The position numbers and the translations under genes were made by a program. A stretch of DNA of 64,000 nt from Bradyrhizobium ivorense (GTDB lineage: Bacteria; Pseudomonadota; Alphaproteobacteria; Rhizobiales; Xanthobacteraceae): assembly GCF_900696085.1 (NCBI RefSeq), contig NZ_CAADFC020000004.1, positions 1,557,501 to 1,621,500 on the forward strand, read 5' to 3'. Position 1 is the first letter of the stretch. Each line of letters starts with the position of its first letter. Shown here piece after piece: positions 1 to 8,174 of the stretch. The notes beneath the pieces were generated by a model. The model was not told the DNA's origin. It was given only the letters and a program-made list of their open reading frames with translations, and ran no database searches.

Positions 1-152
1 TCAGCGTCAACGCGATGATCGCGCTCGCCGCGGGTTCGATCGCGGTGTTCCTCGGCACCCGCCCGAGCTGGCTCCTGGTGCAGCGCTGGCTGATGGGCAC
101 GGTGCTGGCGGGACTGGCGGTGAAGATGGCGCTCGAGGCAAGGCGGGCCTAG
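1..152 (+). CDS. LysE/RhtB-family translocator, C-terminal end (partial)
   Basis: The gene enters from the left edge; only the last 49 codons, ending in TAG at 150-152, are present. The visible residues form two hydrophobic helices joined by the short loop GTRPSWLLVQRW, ending KMALEARRA. This looks like the last helices of LysE/RhtB amino-acid exporters, inner-membrane proteins of about 205 residues with six helices. Substrate cannot be judged from this fragment. Repeat A starts seven bases after the stop. Family assignment is moderately sure, based on the characteristic tail only. Confidence 0.6.
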   Translation, partial: SVNAMIALAAGSIAVFLGTRPSWLLVQRWLMGTVLAGLAVKMALEARRA

Positions 153-158
153 TGAGCA

Positions 159-311
159 CCCTCTCCCCTTGTGGGAGAGGGTGGCTTCGATGCGGAGCAT
201 CGAAGCCGGGTGAGGGGTATCTTTCCACACGGCAAAGCCTCGCAAGCGGAGGCAACCCCTCATCCGTCGCGGACTACGTCCGCGCCACCTTCTCCCACAA
301 GGGGAGAAGGG
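159..311. repeat. Intergenic palindromic repeat, family A (copy 1)
   Basis: Two outer inverted motifs of the type CTCTCCCC...GGGGAGAG enclose inner inverted words (CTTCGATGCGG/CATCGAAG and CCGTCGCGGA/TCCGCG) around GGGTGAGGGG and CCCCTCATCC. The same plan recurs at six other intergenic sites in the window. It lies between the LysE-like gene and the convergent glutathione transferase gene, so it could also act as a bidirectional hairpin. Confidence 0.85.
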
Positions 312-319
312 AAGAGCCA

Positions 320-946
320 TCAATCCAGCTTCGCCTCCATTCCGCGTTTGGTGCCTGGCCGCGCCATCAGCGTGTCGTACCAGCGCTTGACGTTGGGGAA
401 GTCGGCGAGGTCCACCTTGTGGCGCGGATGGCGCCAGGCCCAGCCGAGGATGGCGAAATCGGCGACCGAGAGGTCGCCCGCGACGAACTCGCGTCCGTCC
501 AGCCGGCGGTCCAGCACGCCATAGAGCCGGCGCGTCTCGGCCATGTAGCGCTTCAGGCCGTAGGCGCGGTCCTGCTCGTTCTCCAGCGCGATGAAATGAT
601 GCACCTGGCCCGGCATCGGGCCGAAACCGCCCATCTGCCACATCAGCCACTCGTAGACCGGGATCCGCTCGGCCAGCGGCTTCGGCAGGAACTTGCCGGT
701 CTTCTCGCCGAGATAGAGCAGGATCGCGCCGGATTCGAAGATGCTGACCGGCTTGCCGCCCGGCCCGTCGGAATCGACGATCGCCGGGATCTTGTTGTTC
801 GGGCTGATGGCGAGGAAAGCGGGCGCCATCTGCTCGCCCTTACTGATGTTCACCGGGATCACCTTGTAGGGCAGCCCCATCTCCTCCAGCGCCACCGAGA
901 TCTTGCGGCCATTGGGCGTGTTCCAGGTGTGCAGCTCGATGGTCAT
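320..946 (-). CDS. Glutathione S-transferase family protein (YfcG/YghU-like)
   Basis: A 208-residue cytosolic protein. The N-terminal thioredoxin-like half starts with TWNTPNGRKISVALEE and carries SPNNKIPAIVD and a FESGAILLYL segment, the glutathione-binding cis-Pro and Glu-Ser region of Nu-class bacterial GSTs such as YfcG. The C-terminal helical half includes the conserved DLSVADFAILGW N-cap motif. The family uses glutathione for disulfide or peroxide reduction. The start is placed at the ATG at 946 because homologues begin at MTIELHTW; the frame stays open upstream to 1240 but that part is not protein-like. It is divergent from pyrE. Specific substrate unknown. Confidence 0.88.
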   Translation of the reverse strand: MTIELHTWNTPNGRKISVALEEMGLPYKVIPVNISKGEQMAPAFLAISPNNKIPAIVDSDGPGGKPVSIFESGAILLYLGEKTGKFLPKPLAERIPVYEWLMWQMGGFGPMPGQVHHFIALENEQDRAYGLKRYMAETRRLYGVLDRRLDGREFVAGDLSVADFAILGWAWRHPRHKVDLADFPNVKRWYDTLMARPGTKRGMEAKLD

Positions 947-1148
947 TTCCGCTTCCCTTCCAGATATTTGCCGCTTGCTTACGGGGAAGCCGCTGGTGGC
1001 ACAACCCGCGCGGATCGCAAGCGCGCCCTTCGGAAATCGCGGCATGGGCGCTGTTGACGGGCCAATTTCCGCGCTGGAATGTCCCCGCCACCATCGATAG
1101 ATTGCCGCCCGTTTCGAACCGCCGAGCAAGCTTTCAAGGGAACAAGCC

Positions 1149-1712
1149 TTGTCCAAATCAGCCTCCCGTGCCCGCCTCGCCGAGATCATCCGCAAGCGCT
1201 CGTTCGGCCGCGGCGAGATCACGTTGGCGTCGGGCCGCAAGAGCGACTTCTATTTCAACCTGAAGCCGACCATGCTCGATCCCGAGGGCGCCGCGCTGCT
1301 CGCCGAACTGACCTACGAGGCGCTGAAGGACGACAAGCTCGATTTCGTCGGCGGCCTCGAGATGGGCGCGGTGCCGCTGGCCGGCGCGATCGCGCAGCTC
1401 TCCTGGCTGAAGGGTCACCCGATCGCGGCGTTCTTCGTGCGCAAGAAGCCGAAGGAGCACGGCGCGCGGCTCGCAGTGGAAGGGCTCGCCAAGGGCGAGA
1501 CGCTCGCAGGCAAGCGCATCGTGATCGTCGAGGACGTCACCACCACCGGCGGCTCGGCGCTGAAGGCGGTGGAAGCGGTGCGCGAGGCCGGCGGCGAGAT
1601 CGCGCTGGTGTTCACCATGGTTGACCGCGAGGAAGGCGCCACCGAGACGTTTGCGGAGGCCGGGCTGCCGTTCCGCGCGCTGTACAAGGCGGGCGAGTTT
1701 TTGAAGGGCTGA
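1149..1712 (+). CDS. pyrE: Orotate phosphoribosyltransferase
   Basis: 187 residues. It converts orotate and PRPP to orotidine 5'-monophosphate, the fifth step of de novo pyrimidine synthesis, in the cytosol. The PRPP-binding motif [17 protein letters not shown] is intact (about residues 117-133). The N-terminal [18 protein letters not shown] matches the orotate-binding loop of PyrE, and RKKPKEHG is the flexible catalytic loop with its lysines. The chosen start is TTG at 1149, directly before [15 protein letters not shown]; no ATG lies nearby in frame, so the exact start is uncertain by a few codons. It stands alone, followed by repeat A. Confidence 0.95.
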   Translation: MSKSASRARLAEIIRKRSFGRGEITLASGRKSDFYFNLKPTMLDPEGAALLAELTYEALKDDKLDFVGGLEMGAVPLAGAIAQLSWLKGHPIAAFFVRKKPKEHGARLAVEGLAKGETLAGKRIVIVEDVTTTGGSALKAVEAVREAGGEIALVFTMVDREEGATETFAEAGLPFRALYKAGEFLKG

Positions 1713-1720
1713 CGGTCTCT

Positions 1721-1860
1721 CCTCCCCCTCTCCCCTTCCTTCACGGGGAGAGGGTCGGGGTGAGGGGCTTCTCTCCGCGCACCAGACTCGCGGAGAGTCC
1801 CCCTCACCCGGATCGCATCTTGCGATGCGATCCGGCCTCTCCCCGCAGGCGGGGAGAGGC
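1721..1860. repeat. Intergenic palindromic repeat, family A (copy 2)
   Basis: CCTCTCCCC/GGGGAGAGG outer arms with the inner palindrome GGATCGCATCTTGCGATGCG and the words GGTGAGGGG / CCCCCTCACCC. Located just after the pyrE stop codon, so it may also serve as its transcript end. Confidence 0.88.
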
Positions 1861-1962
1861 GAAGGAACCCGCCGTCTCCTCTCTCCTTCGCAATCCCCCA
1901 ATCAATCGCTCGTTTACCATCCCGCACTATGGTGAATCTGCTGCGGCAGCTGTGGCCGCGGC

Positions 1963-2802
1963 GTGGCGCGTCGGGTGGAGTTGGCGTTGCGTACAGAGTT
2001 GAGTGATCGGCGCGTGCGGCGCCGCGTGATGCTGGCTGCCGCAATGCTTGCGGGCTCCGTCATGGTCGCGCCCGCGCCCGTCTCGGCCGAAGGGCTGTTC
2101 GATTTCTTCTTCGGCGGCGCGCAGAAGCAGCAGAGCCGCCAGGCCCCGCCGCAGGCCAATTTCTTCGCCGATCCGTTCGGCAATACCCAGCAGCCGGAAC
2201 GGCCGGCCGCGCCGGTGGCGCGCGTTGCAGGCTCCGGGCCGGCGTTCTGCGTGCGCACCTGCGACGGCAAGTATTTTCCGCTGACCATGCGCGGCAACGC
2301 CACGCCGGTGCAGATGTGCCAGGCGTTCTGCCCGGCCAGCGCGACCAAGGTCTATTACGGCAGCAGCATCGACAGCGCCTCGTCCAACACCGGCGGACGC
2401 TATGCCGACAGTGAAAACGCCTATGCCTATCGCAAGGAACTGCGCGCCGACTGCACCTGCAACGGGCGCGATCCGGCAGGGCTCGCGCCGGTCGATCTGG
2501 CGCTCGACACCTCGCTGCGCGCCGGCGATGTGATCGCGACCACCGACGGCCTCGTCGCCTATACCGGCATCCGCGTCGGCAACGAGCAGGCCTTCGACTT
2601 CACGCCGATCGCGTCCTATCCGGGCCTGACTTCCGAGATCCGCGCCCGTCTCGGCGAAATGAAGGTCGCCCCGGTCACCGCGGAGATCGACGGCGACGCG
2701 CCGCTGCCGGAAACAAGGCGGGACGTGGCGCCGTCACCGCCGGCCTCGGTGGTGCCGAAGACGTCGGTGGCAAAGCCTGCGAAGCGCGCCGAGGTGCATT
2801 GA
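1963..2802 (+). CDS. DUF2865 domain secreted protein
   Basis: 279 residues. A basic N-terminus (RRRV) is followed by a hydrophobic stretch ending PAPVSA, a likely Sec signal peptide with cleavage near residue 42. The mature protein contains the cysteine pattern FCVRTCDGKYFPL ... MCQAFCPAS ... DCTC (about residues 95-168), characteristic of DUF2865, a family of unknown function in Hyphomicrobiales, probably disulfide-bonded in the periplasm. The tail is proline-rich and low-complexity. The start used is GTG at 1963; ATG at 2029 would leave a shorter signal peptide and is a good alternative. No functional partner is evident nearby. Confidence 0.82.
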   Translation: MARRVELALRTELSDRRVRRRVMLAAAMLAGSVMVAPAPVSAEGLFDFFFGGAQKQQSRQAPPQANFFADPFGNTQQPERPAAPVARVAGSGPAFCVRTCDGKYFPLTMRGNATPVQMCQAFCPASATKVYYGSSIDSASSNTGGRYADSENAYAYRKELRADCTCNGRDPAGLAPVDLALDTSLRAGDVIATTDGLVAYTGIRVGNEQAFDFTPIASYPGLTSEIRARLGEMKVAPVTAEIDGDAPLPETRRDVAPSPPASVVPKTSVAKPAKRAEVH

Positions 2803-2820
2803 TCCAAATGCCAACGCGGT

Positions 2821-2942
2821 GTCATCCCCCGCGAAAGCGGGTGATCCAGTATTCCAGAGGCCGTCGTTATCGAGCCGAGAGGCCGCGGTGTACCGGATCG
2901 CCCGGTCCATGTGCGCAATTGCGCACAGGCCGGGCGATGACA
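2821..2942. repeat. Intergenic palindromic repeat, family D (copy 1)
   Basis: Begins GTCATCCCCCGCGAAAGCGG, continues with GTGATCCAGTATTCCAGAG, and ends with the inverse, GGATCGCCCGGTCC...GGGCGATGACA. The central part has an extra small palindrome TGCGCAATTGCGCA. Related copies lie at 9309-9412 and 31249-31362. Confidence 0.85.
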
Positions 2943-2973
2943 GCCACGAAGCGGCCATTCGTGTCATCAACGA

Positions 2974-3405
2974 TCAGCGCCCGACGATCACCCCGATCAC
3001 GTTCGGCGCGGCCAGGTACTTGTCCTCGATCGCGGCGCGGGCGGCGGCGCGGTTCTCCGGATTGAGGATGCCGCGCTTCTCGGCGAGGATCATCCAGCAA
3101 TAGCCCCACCAATCCGTCAGCATGCCGTGATCGTCGACCAGATCGTAGCCCTGCTCGGCGGCGAAGATGCGCGCATGCGCCTCGTCGAGCGAATCGAGCC
3201 AGGCGTGATCCTCCAGCGAGAACAGATCGTCGCTGAAATCATCCGTGGTGTAGCCCCAGATCGACATGCAGACCGCATTGAACTCGCGATCGAGCTGATC
3301 GTCATCGATCGGCTGGCGCCGCGACGCCTGGTGCAGCCGCGTCAGCGAGCGCGCGAAATCGGCAATCCGGGTGAGTGCGAACTGATCAAAGGCGATGGTG
3401 GACAT
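2974..3405 (-). CDS. Hypothetical protein (143 residues)
   Basis: A small acidic, soluble protein with no signal peptide or membrane segment. Visible features are an N-terminal region with basic residues (SLTRLHQASRRQP), several Asp-rich turns (TTDDFSDDLFSLEDHAW) and a tryptophan-rich segment TDWWGYCWMI near residue 105. I do not recognise a family. The start at 3405 is chosen because GAGGA lies seven bases upstream of that ATG; an in-frame ATG at 3477 lacks this. It is flanked by repeats on both sides and appears monocistronic. Confidence 0.72.
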   Translation of the reverse strand: MSTIAFDQFALTRIADFARSLTRLHQASRRQPIDDDQLDREFNAVCMSIWGYTTDDFSDDLFSLEDHAWLDSLDEAHARIFAAEQGYDLVDDHGMLTDWWGYCWMILAEKRGILNPENRAAARAAIEDKYLAAPNVIGVIVGR

Positions 3406-3522
3406 GTAGTCCTCGCGGAGACTGAGAGGCCATAGATATTGTGTCGGCGGACGCGCCGAATCACAATGATATATCAAAGGCTTGCTAAAGTGTTCTTAAT
3501 TCGTTCTGGATGGTTTATAAAC

Positions 3523-3570
3523 CGTCGTCCCGGCGCCGGGACGACGCTGGATATGTTGCGTCGCTGGTCA
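3523..3570. repeat. Intergenic repeat, family G (copy 1)
   Basis: Compact palindrome CGTCGTCCCGGCGCCGGGACGA followed by the tail CTGGATATGTTGCGTCGCTGG. A close relative lies at 49470-49527. Confidence 0.75.
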
Positions 3571-3574
3571 GCCC

Positions 3575-3682
3575 GTCATCCTGAGGTGCGAGCCTCTTCG
3601 GCGAGCCTCGAAGGATGAACGGCCCGGCTGATGGCCGTCGACCCTTCGAGGGCCGCTGAAGAAGCGGCCACCTCAGGGTGAC
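3575..3682. repeat. Intergenic palindromic repeat, family B (copy 1)
   Basis: Starts GTCATCCTGAGGTGCGAGCC and ends with the inverted form CGGCCACCTCAGGGTGAC. Inner arms are CCTCGAAGGATGAA and ACCCTTCGAGGG. Other copies lie at 9171-9280, 30072-30171 and 49317-49439. Confidence 0.88.
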
Positions 3683-3774
3683 GGGTCGAGTAGCGCAGTT
3701 CTCCCCACGCGTCATCCCGGCGAAATTTTGCGGCAAGCGCGACGATTGTGGGAGCAGCCCCCCAAAAGCAATAA

Positions 3775-3800
3775 GGGCCGCTGAGTGATGTCAGCGGCCC
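3775..3800 (-). terminator. Perfect 10-bp hairpin, possible terminator
   Basis: GGGCCGCTGA and TCAGCGGCCC form a perfect 10-bp stem around a six-base loop. Read on the minus strand it is followed by TTATTGCTTTT, a broken T-run, so it may end the transcript of the small gene at 3993-4229. The roughly 190-base gap to that gene lowers confidence. The rest of the stretch from 3406 to 3992 outside the repeats shows no gene. Confidence 0.5.
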
Positions 3801-3992
3801 GCTTGAAATAATGTCTTCGAGATGAAATGTGCCTGCCCCGCGCCGGCAGACACATCTCTAAACAACTCGTTAAACTCTGGAAATCCGTATCACCACGGTG
3901 TTTCCGGTGAATCTGGGAATGAGCGAACCAAGCCCATCGCTCACGCGTAATGGCGCCTGTGCTGGATCTGACGTCAGCCGATTTTGCGTGCG

Positions 3993-4229
3993 TCAGCTCG
4001 CGGCCGACAGCAGTTTGTCGCCGCAGGCGTTCGCATAGAACTTGCCGCCGCATTGCCGCTTGATGGCGGCGCAGCGCGCGGCGGGCGTGGCGTTTTGTGC
4101 GACGCTGAACCCGCAGGTGAGGCCGTCGGCGCTGCGGCCGGTCTTACCCGCCGCATAGGCGGCGCTGGTTGCGGTGATGCAGACCACGAGCAAGGTTGCG
4201 GCTGCGATCTCGATCAACAATCTCATCAC
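3993..4229 (-). CDS. Small secreted four-cysteine hypothetical protein
   Basis: 78 residues. The N-terminus (MMRLLIEIAAATLLVVCI then TSAAYA) is a typical Sec signal peptide with likely cleavage after AAYA. The mature part of about 50 residues holds four cysteines (LTC, ARC, RQC, NAC), which could make two disulfides in the periplasm. Two adjacent ATG codons (4229 and 4226) can serve as start. No family recognised; such short cysteine proteins are common in Bradyrhizobium genomes. It is divergent from the glycogen phosphorylase gene. Confidence 0.68.
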   Translation of the reverse strand: MMRLLIEIAAATLLVVCITATSAAYAAGKTGRSADGLTCGFSVAQNATPAARCAAIKRQCGGKFYANACGDKLLSAAS

Positions 4230-4398
4230 GCCTCCTCTGCTGTCGCAAAGTCCGGCCTCGCGCTGATCGTAGCACCGGCGATGACGGTTCCGAAGCGCTC
4301 AAATCGGCCCGGTCTTTGCATAAATTTGCGGCAACGCCGTGCATGGCCGCATTTCGGATGGTTTCGATTGCCATGCAACGCGCGTATCATTGCGCCAG

Positions 4399-4450
4399 GG
4401 CATGGTCGGAAAAGGGTGGGCACCGGTTTTCCGAAAAGTTCCATGCTCCA
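4399..4450. repeat. Repeat family E, short form, ahead of glgP
   Basis: GGCATGGTCGGAAAAGGGTG ... CACCGGTTTTCCGAAAAGTT ... CCATGCTCC is an imperfect palindrome, inverted in orientation relative to the copy at 46746-46797. It ends about 37 bases before the chosen glgP start and therefore lies in its leader. Confidence 0.75.
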
Positions 4451-4486
4451 GCGAAGGGATGGGATCATGCTGCGGCGATTCGCATC

Positions 4487-7033
4487 ATGATCCCGAAGTC
4501 TGAATGGCAGGGATTGGGCGCGTTGCAGGAACAAACAAACTACCCGCTACTAAATCAGCCGATCGATGAACTGGCGCTGGGCGAGATCAAGAGCGCGATC
4601 CTCGCCAAGCTCAGGCTCGCGATCGGCAAGGACGCCGGCATGGCGACGCGGCGCGACTGGTACAAGGCGGCGGCGCTGGCGCTGCGCGACCGCATCGTGC
4701 ACCACTGGCTGAGCACCGAGAAGGAGAGCTACGATGCCGGCGCCAAGCGCGTCTATTATCTCTCGCTCGAGTTCCTGATCGGCCGCCTGTTCACCGACGC
4801 GCTGAACAATATGGGGCTGCTGCCGGTGTTCGAGGCGGCGCTCGGCGATCTCGGCGTCGATCTGTCGGACCTGCGCAAATGCGAGCCGGATGCCGCGCTC
4901 GGCAATGGCGGCCTCGGACGCCTTGCGGCGTGCTTCATGGAGAGCATGGCGACGCTGGCGATCCCCGCGATCGGCTACGGCATCCGCTATGATTTCGGCC
5001 TGTTCCGCCAGATCATGAACCAGGGCTGGCAGCAGGAATATCCCGACGAGTGGCTGGCCTACGGCAACCCCTGGGAATTCCAGCGGCCGGAGGTGGTCTA
5101 CAACGTCCATTTCGGCGGCCATGTCGAGCATGTCAACGACCGCGGCCGCGACCGCGCCACCTGGCATCCCGCGGAAACCATCGAGGCGATGGCCTACGAC
5201 ACGCCGATCGTCGGCTGGCGCGGCCAGCACGTCAATGCGCTCCGCCTGTGGTCGGCGCATGCGCCCGATCCGCTCAAGCTCGACGTCTTCAACACCGGCG
5301 ACTACGTCTCGGCCAGCGCCGAACAGGCGCGCGCCGAAGCGATCTGCAAATTCCTGTATCCGAACGACGAGAGCGCGGCGGGCCGCGAATTGCGGCTGCG
5401 CCAGGAATATTTCTTCGTCTCGGCCTCGCTGCAGGACCTGGTGCACCGCCACCTCTCCTCCGACGGCGGCCTGCGCAACCTCGCGCAAAAGGCCGCGGTG
5501 CAGCTCAACGACACCCATCCGAGCCTTGCGGTCACCGAGCTGATGCGCATCCTGGTCGACCTGCACTCCTACCGCTGGGACGAGGCCTGGAAGATCACGG
5601 TCGCGACGTTCTCCTACACCAACCACACGCTGCTGCCGGAGGCGCTGGAGACCTGGCCGGTCGAATTGTTCGAGCGGCTGCTGCCGCGCCATCTCGAGAT
5701 CATCTACCGCATCAACGTGCAGCACCTCGCGCTCGCCGAGGAGCGCTGCCCCGGCGACATCGAGTATCGCGCCTCGGTGTCGCTGATCGACGAGAAGAGC
5801 GGCCGCCGGGTGCGGATGGGCCAGCTCGCCTTCGTCGGCTCGCACCGCATCAACGGCGTCTCGGCGATGCATTCCGACCTGATGAAGGAGACCGTGTTCC
5901 ACGATCTGCACCACCTCTATCCCGGGCGCATCACCAACAAGACCAACGGCATCACCTTCCGCCGCTGGCTGATGCTGGCCAATCCGCGCCTCACCGCGCT
6001 GCTGCGCGAGACCTGCGGCGAGGCCGTGCTCGACGATTTCTCGCTGCTGGAGCGACTCGAGAGCCACTCCAGCGACCTCGAATTCCAGAAGCGTTTTCGC
6101 GACGTCAAGCACCACAACAAGCTGGCGCTGGCCCGGCTGATCGGCGAGCGCAACCACGTCAAGCTCGATCCGTCGGCGCTGTTCGACGTGCAGATCAAGC
6201 GCATCCACGAATACAAGCGGCAGCTGCTCAACATTTTGGAGACGATCGCGCTCTACCACGCGATGAAGGACAACCCGCAGGCCAACTGGGTGCCGCGGGT
6301 GAAAATCTTCTCCGGCAAGGCGGCGGCGAGCTATCGCTATGCAAAGCTGATCATCAAGCTGATCAGCGACGTCGCCGAGGTCGTCAACAATGATGCTTCG
6401 CTGGGCGGCAAGCTGAAGGTCGCGTTCCTGGCCGACTACAATGTCAGCCTCGCCGAGGTGATCATCCCAGCCGCCGATCTCTCCGAGCAGATCTCGACCG
6501 CCGGCATGGAGGCCTCCGGCACCGGCAACATGAAGCTCGCGCTGAACGGCGCGCTGACCATCGGCACGCTCGACGGCGCCAATATCGAGATCCGCGACGC
6601 CGTCGGCGCGGAGAACATCGCGATCTTCGGCCTCGAGGCCGGCGACGTCATGGTCCGCCGCAAGCAGGGGCTGGACGCGAGCGACATCATCCGCAAATCG
6701 CCGCGGCTGGAGCGCGCGATCCGCGCCATCGAGAGCGGCGAGTTCTCGCCCGGCGATCCCGCCCGCTTCGCCTCGATCGGCCACGCGCTGCGCTATCTCG
6801 ACCACTACATGGTCTCGGCCGATTTCGATTCCTATTACGAGGCGCAGCGCGGCATCGACGCGCGCTGGCAGGTGATCCCGGCCTGGACCCGCGCCAGCAT
6901 CCTCAACGTCGCGCGGATGGCCTGGTTCTCCTCCGACCGCACCATCCGCGAATATGCCGAGGACATCTGGCACGTGCCGGTGCACCCGAGCGCGCCGCCG
7001 CTGATCGGCACGCGGCGCGAGGCGAAGGGATAA
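4487..7033 (+). CDS. glgP: Glycogen/alpha-glucan phosphorylase
   Basis: 848 residues, against about 815 for E. coli GlgP. It releases glucose 1-phosphate from alpha-1,4-glucans using phosphate and pyridoxal phosphate, in the cytosol. The PLP-lysine signature EASGTGNMKLALNGALTIG is intact near the C-terminal third, followed by TLDGANIEI. Further family motifs are ALGNGGLGRLAACF, VQLNDTHPSLAVTELMR and FDVQIKRIHEYKRQLLN. The start ATG at 4487 (MIPKSEW) is the nearest to the conserved domain; earlier in-frame codons back to 4196 run through a repeat and antisense to another gene. No other glg genes adjoin, so it is an isolated copy here. Confidence 0.95.
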   Translation: MIPKSEWQGLGALQEQTNYPLLNQPIDELALGEIKSAILAKLRLAIGKDAGMATRRDWYKAAALALRDRIVHHWLSTEKESYDAGAKRVYYLSLEFLIGRLFTDALNNMGLLPVFEAALGDLGVDLSDLRKCEPDAALGNGGLGRLAACFMESMATLAIPAIGYGIRYDFGLFRQIMNQGWQQEYPDEWLAYGNPWEFQRPEVVYNVHFGGHVEHVNDRGRDRATWHPAETIEAMAYDTPIVGWRGQHVNALRLWSAHAPDPLKLDVFNTGDYVSASAEQARAEAICKFLYPNDESAAGRELRLRQEYFFVSASLQDLVHRHLSSDGGLRNLAQKAAVQLNDTHPSLAVTELMRILVDLHSYRWDEAWKITVATFSYTNHTLLPEALETWPVELFERLLPRHLEIIYRINVQHLALAEERCPGDIEYRASVSLIDEKSGRRVRMGQLAFVGSHRINGVSAMHSDLMKETVFHDLHHLYPGRITNKTNGITFRRWLMLANPRLTALLRETCGEAVLDDFSLLERLESHSSDLEFQKRFRDVKHHNKLALARLIGERNHVKLDPSALFDVQIKRIHEYKRQLLNILETIALYHAMKDNPQANWVPRVKIFSGKAAASYRYAKLIIKLISDVAEVVNNDASLGGKLKVAFLADYNVSLAEVIIPAADLSEQISTAGMEASGTGNMKLALNGALTIGTLDGANIEIRDAVGAENIAIFGLEAGDVMVRRKQGLDASDIIRKSPRLERAIRAIESGEFSPGDPARFASIGHALRYLDHYMVSADFDSYYEAQRGIDARWQVIPAWTRASILNVARMAWFSSDRTIREYAEDIWHVPVHPSAPPLIGTRREAKG

Positions 7034-7153
7034 TCCCGGGACGCGGAAATCGATTACGTCCGACGTCATTGAATTCGGGGCGCTCGCTCGCGATATTGCA
7101 TGTCGAGCGTCATGCGAGCCAACGGGTCGGCGCGAAGCGCCGCCCGATGACAG

Positions 7154-7219
7154 GCTCAGCGAAGCAATCCATACCTTCACGCGTGGAAACATGGATTGCT
7201 TCGCTGCGCTCGCAATGAC
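7154..7219. repeat. Intergenic palindromic repeat, family C (copy 1)
   Basis: Inverted arms GCGAAGCAATCCAT and ATGGATTGCTTCGCTGCGCT then CGCAATGAC. It lies directly before the thioesterase gene and stays open in its frame, giving the false N-terminus MDCFAALAM. Other copies are at 32691-32770, 32892-32979 and 63723-63807. Confidence 0.85.
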
Positions 7220-7247
7220 GGAGACACGACTTTCATTCGAGGAATTG

Positions 7248-8066
7248 ATGCTCACCAAGACGCCACACCTTTTCGATGAAGCCACCGCCGTTACCGCCGG
7301 CGACAGCCGCTGGCAGGGGCGGACCAGCCCGGATTACTGGGCGTTCGTCGGGCCGTTCGGCGGCTGCACCGCGGCGACGATTTTGCGCGCGCTGATGCAG
7401 CATCCGCAGCGCGCCGGCGATCCGCTGGCGCTGACCGTGAATTATTGCGCGCCGGTCGCCGAGGGCGTGTTCGATCTCGATGTGCGGCTGGTGAAGGCCA
7501 ACCGCTCGAGCCAGCACTGGTCGGTCGAGATGACGCAGGGCGGCGGCGAGGTGGCGACGCTCGCGACCGCGGTGTTCGCCGAGCGGCGGCCGTCATGGTC
7601 GCATCAGCCGACGGACTTCCCCGGCGCCAAGGCGTTCGAGGAACTCCGCCCGTATCCAAAGCTCGCGATGACCTGGACCAACCAATACGACTTCCGCTTC
7701 GACGAAGGCAGGCCGGATATCGGCGGCGCCGCGCTGAAAGAACCGGTGAGCCCGTACTCGAAGCTCTGGATGGCCGACCGCGTGCCGCGCAAGGTGGACG
7801 CGCTATCGTTGATGTCGATGTCGGACGCGTTCTTCGGCCGCATCTTCCACGCGCGCAACGAGCTGGTGCCGTTCGGCACGGTGTCGCTGACGACCTATTT
7901 CCATGCCGATGCGGCCGACCTCGCGGCCGAGGACACCACCCGCCTGGTCGCGGTCGCCGACGCCAAGACGTTCCACAAGAGCTATGGCGACCAGCACGGC
8001 GAATTGTGGTCGCCGTCCGGCCGCCTGCTCGCGACCACGACGCAGATCGCGTATTTCAAGGCGTAG
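7248..8066 (+). CDS. Acyl-CoA thioesterase family protein (double hot-dog)
   Basis: 272 residues. The arrangement DYWAFVGPFGGCTAATILRA near residue 30, then LTVNYCAPVAEG and, in the second half, DAFFGRIF ... VSLTTYFHAD, matches TesB-like or 4HBT_3 thioesterases, which carry two fused hot-dog domains and hydrolyse acyl-CoA esters. The start at 7248 is set by GAGGA seven bases upstream and by the domain boundary; the frame is open back to 7191 but that part is translated family C repeat. It lies between glgP and arginase without obvious co-transcription. Substrate chain length cannot be told. Confidence 0.82.
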   Translation: MLTKTPHLFDEATAVTAGDSRWQGRTSPDYWAFVGPFGGCTAATILRALMQHPQRAGDPLALTVNYCAPVAEGVFDLDVRLVKANRSSQHWSVEMTQGGGEVATLATAVFAERRPSWSHQPTDFPGAKAFEELRPYPKLAMTWTNQYDFRFDEGRPDIGGAALKEPVSPYSKLWMADRVPRKVDALSLMSMSDAFFGRIFHARNELVPFGTVSLTTYFHADAADLAAEDTTRLVAVADAKTFHKSYGDQHGELWSPSGRLLATTTQIAYFKA

Positions 8067-8174
8067 GCGCAGCCGGCTATCCACAATGGCCTGATAGGAT
8101 CGGATTGCCTATTTCAAGGGTTGAGGGAACATTGGCGCGTCGCTGCTGTTCCACACCCTTGGGAGCAATGCCGC

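Noticed and set aside
4550..7285. Long minus-strand open frame (911 codons) antisense to glgP
   Set aside because: It is the high-GC mirror of the glgP coding frame; composition is Arg/Asp/His-rich and no domain is visible.
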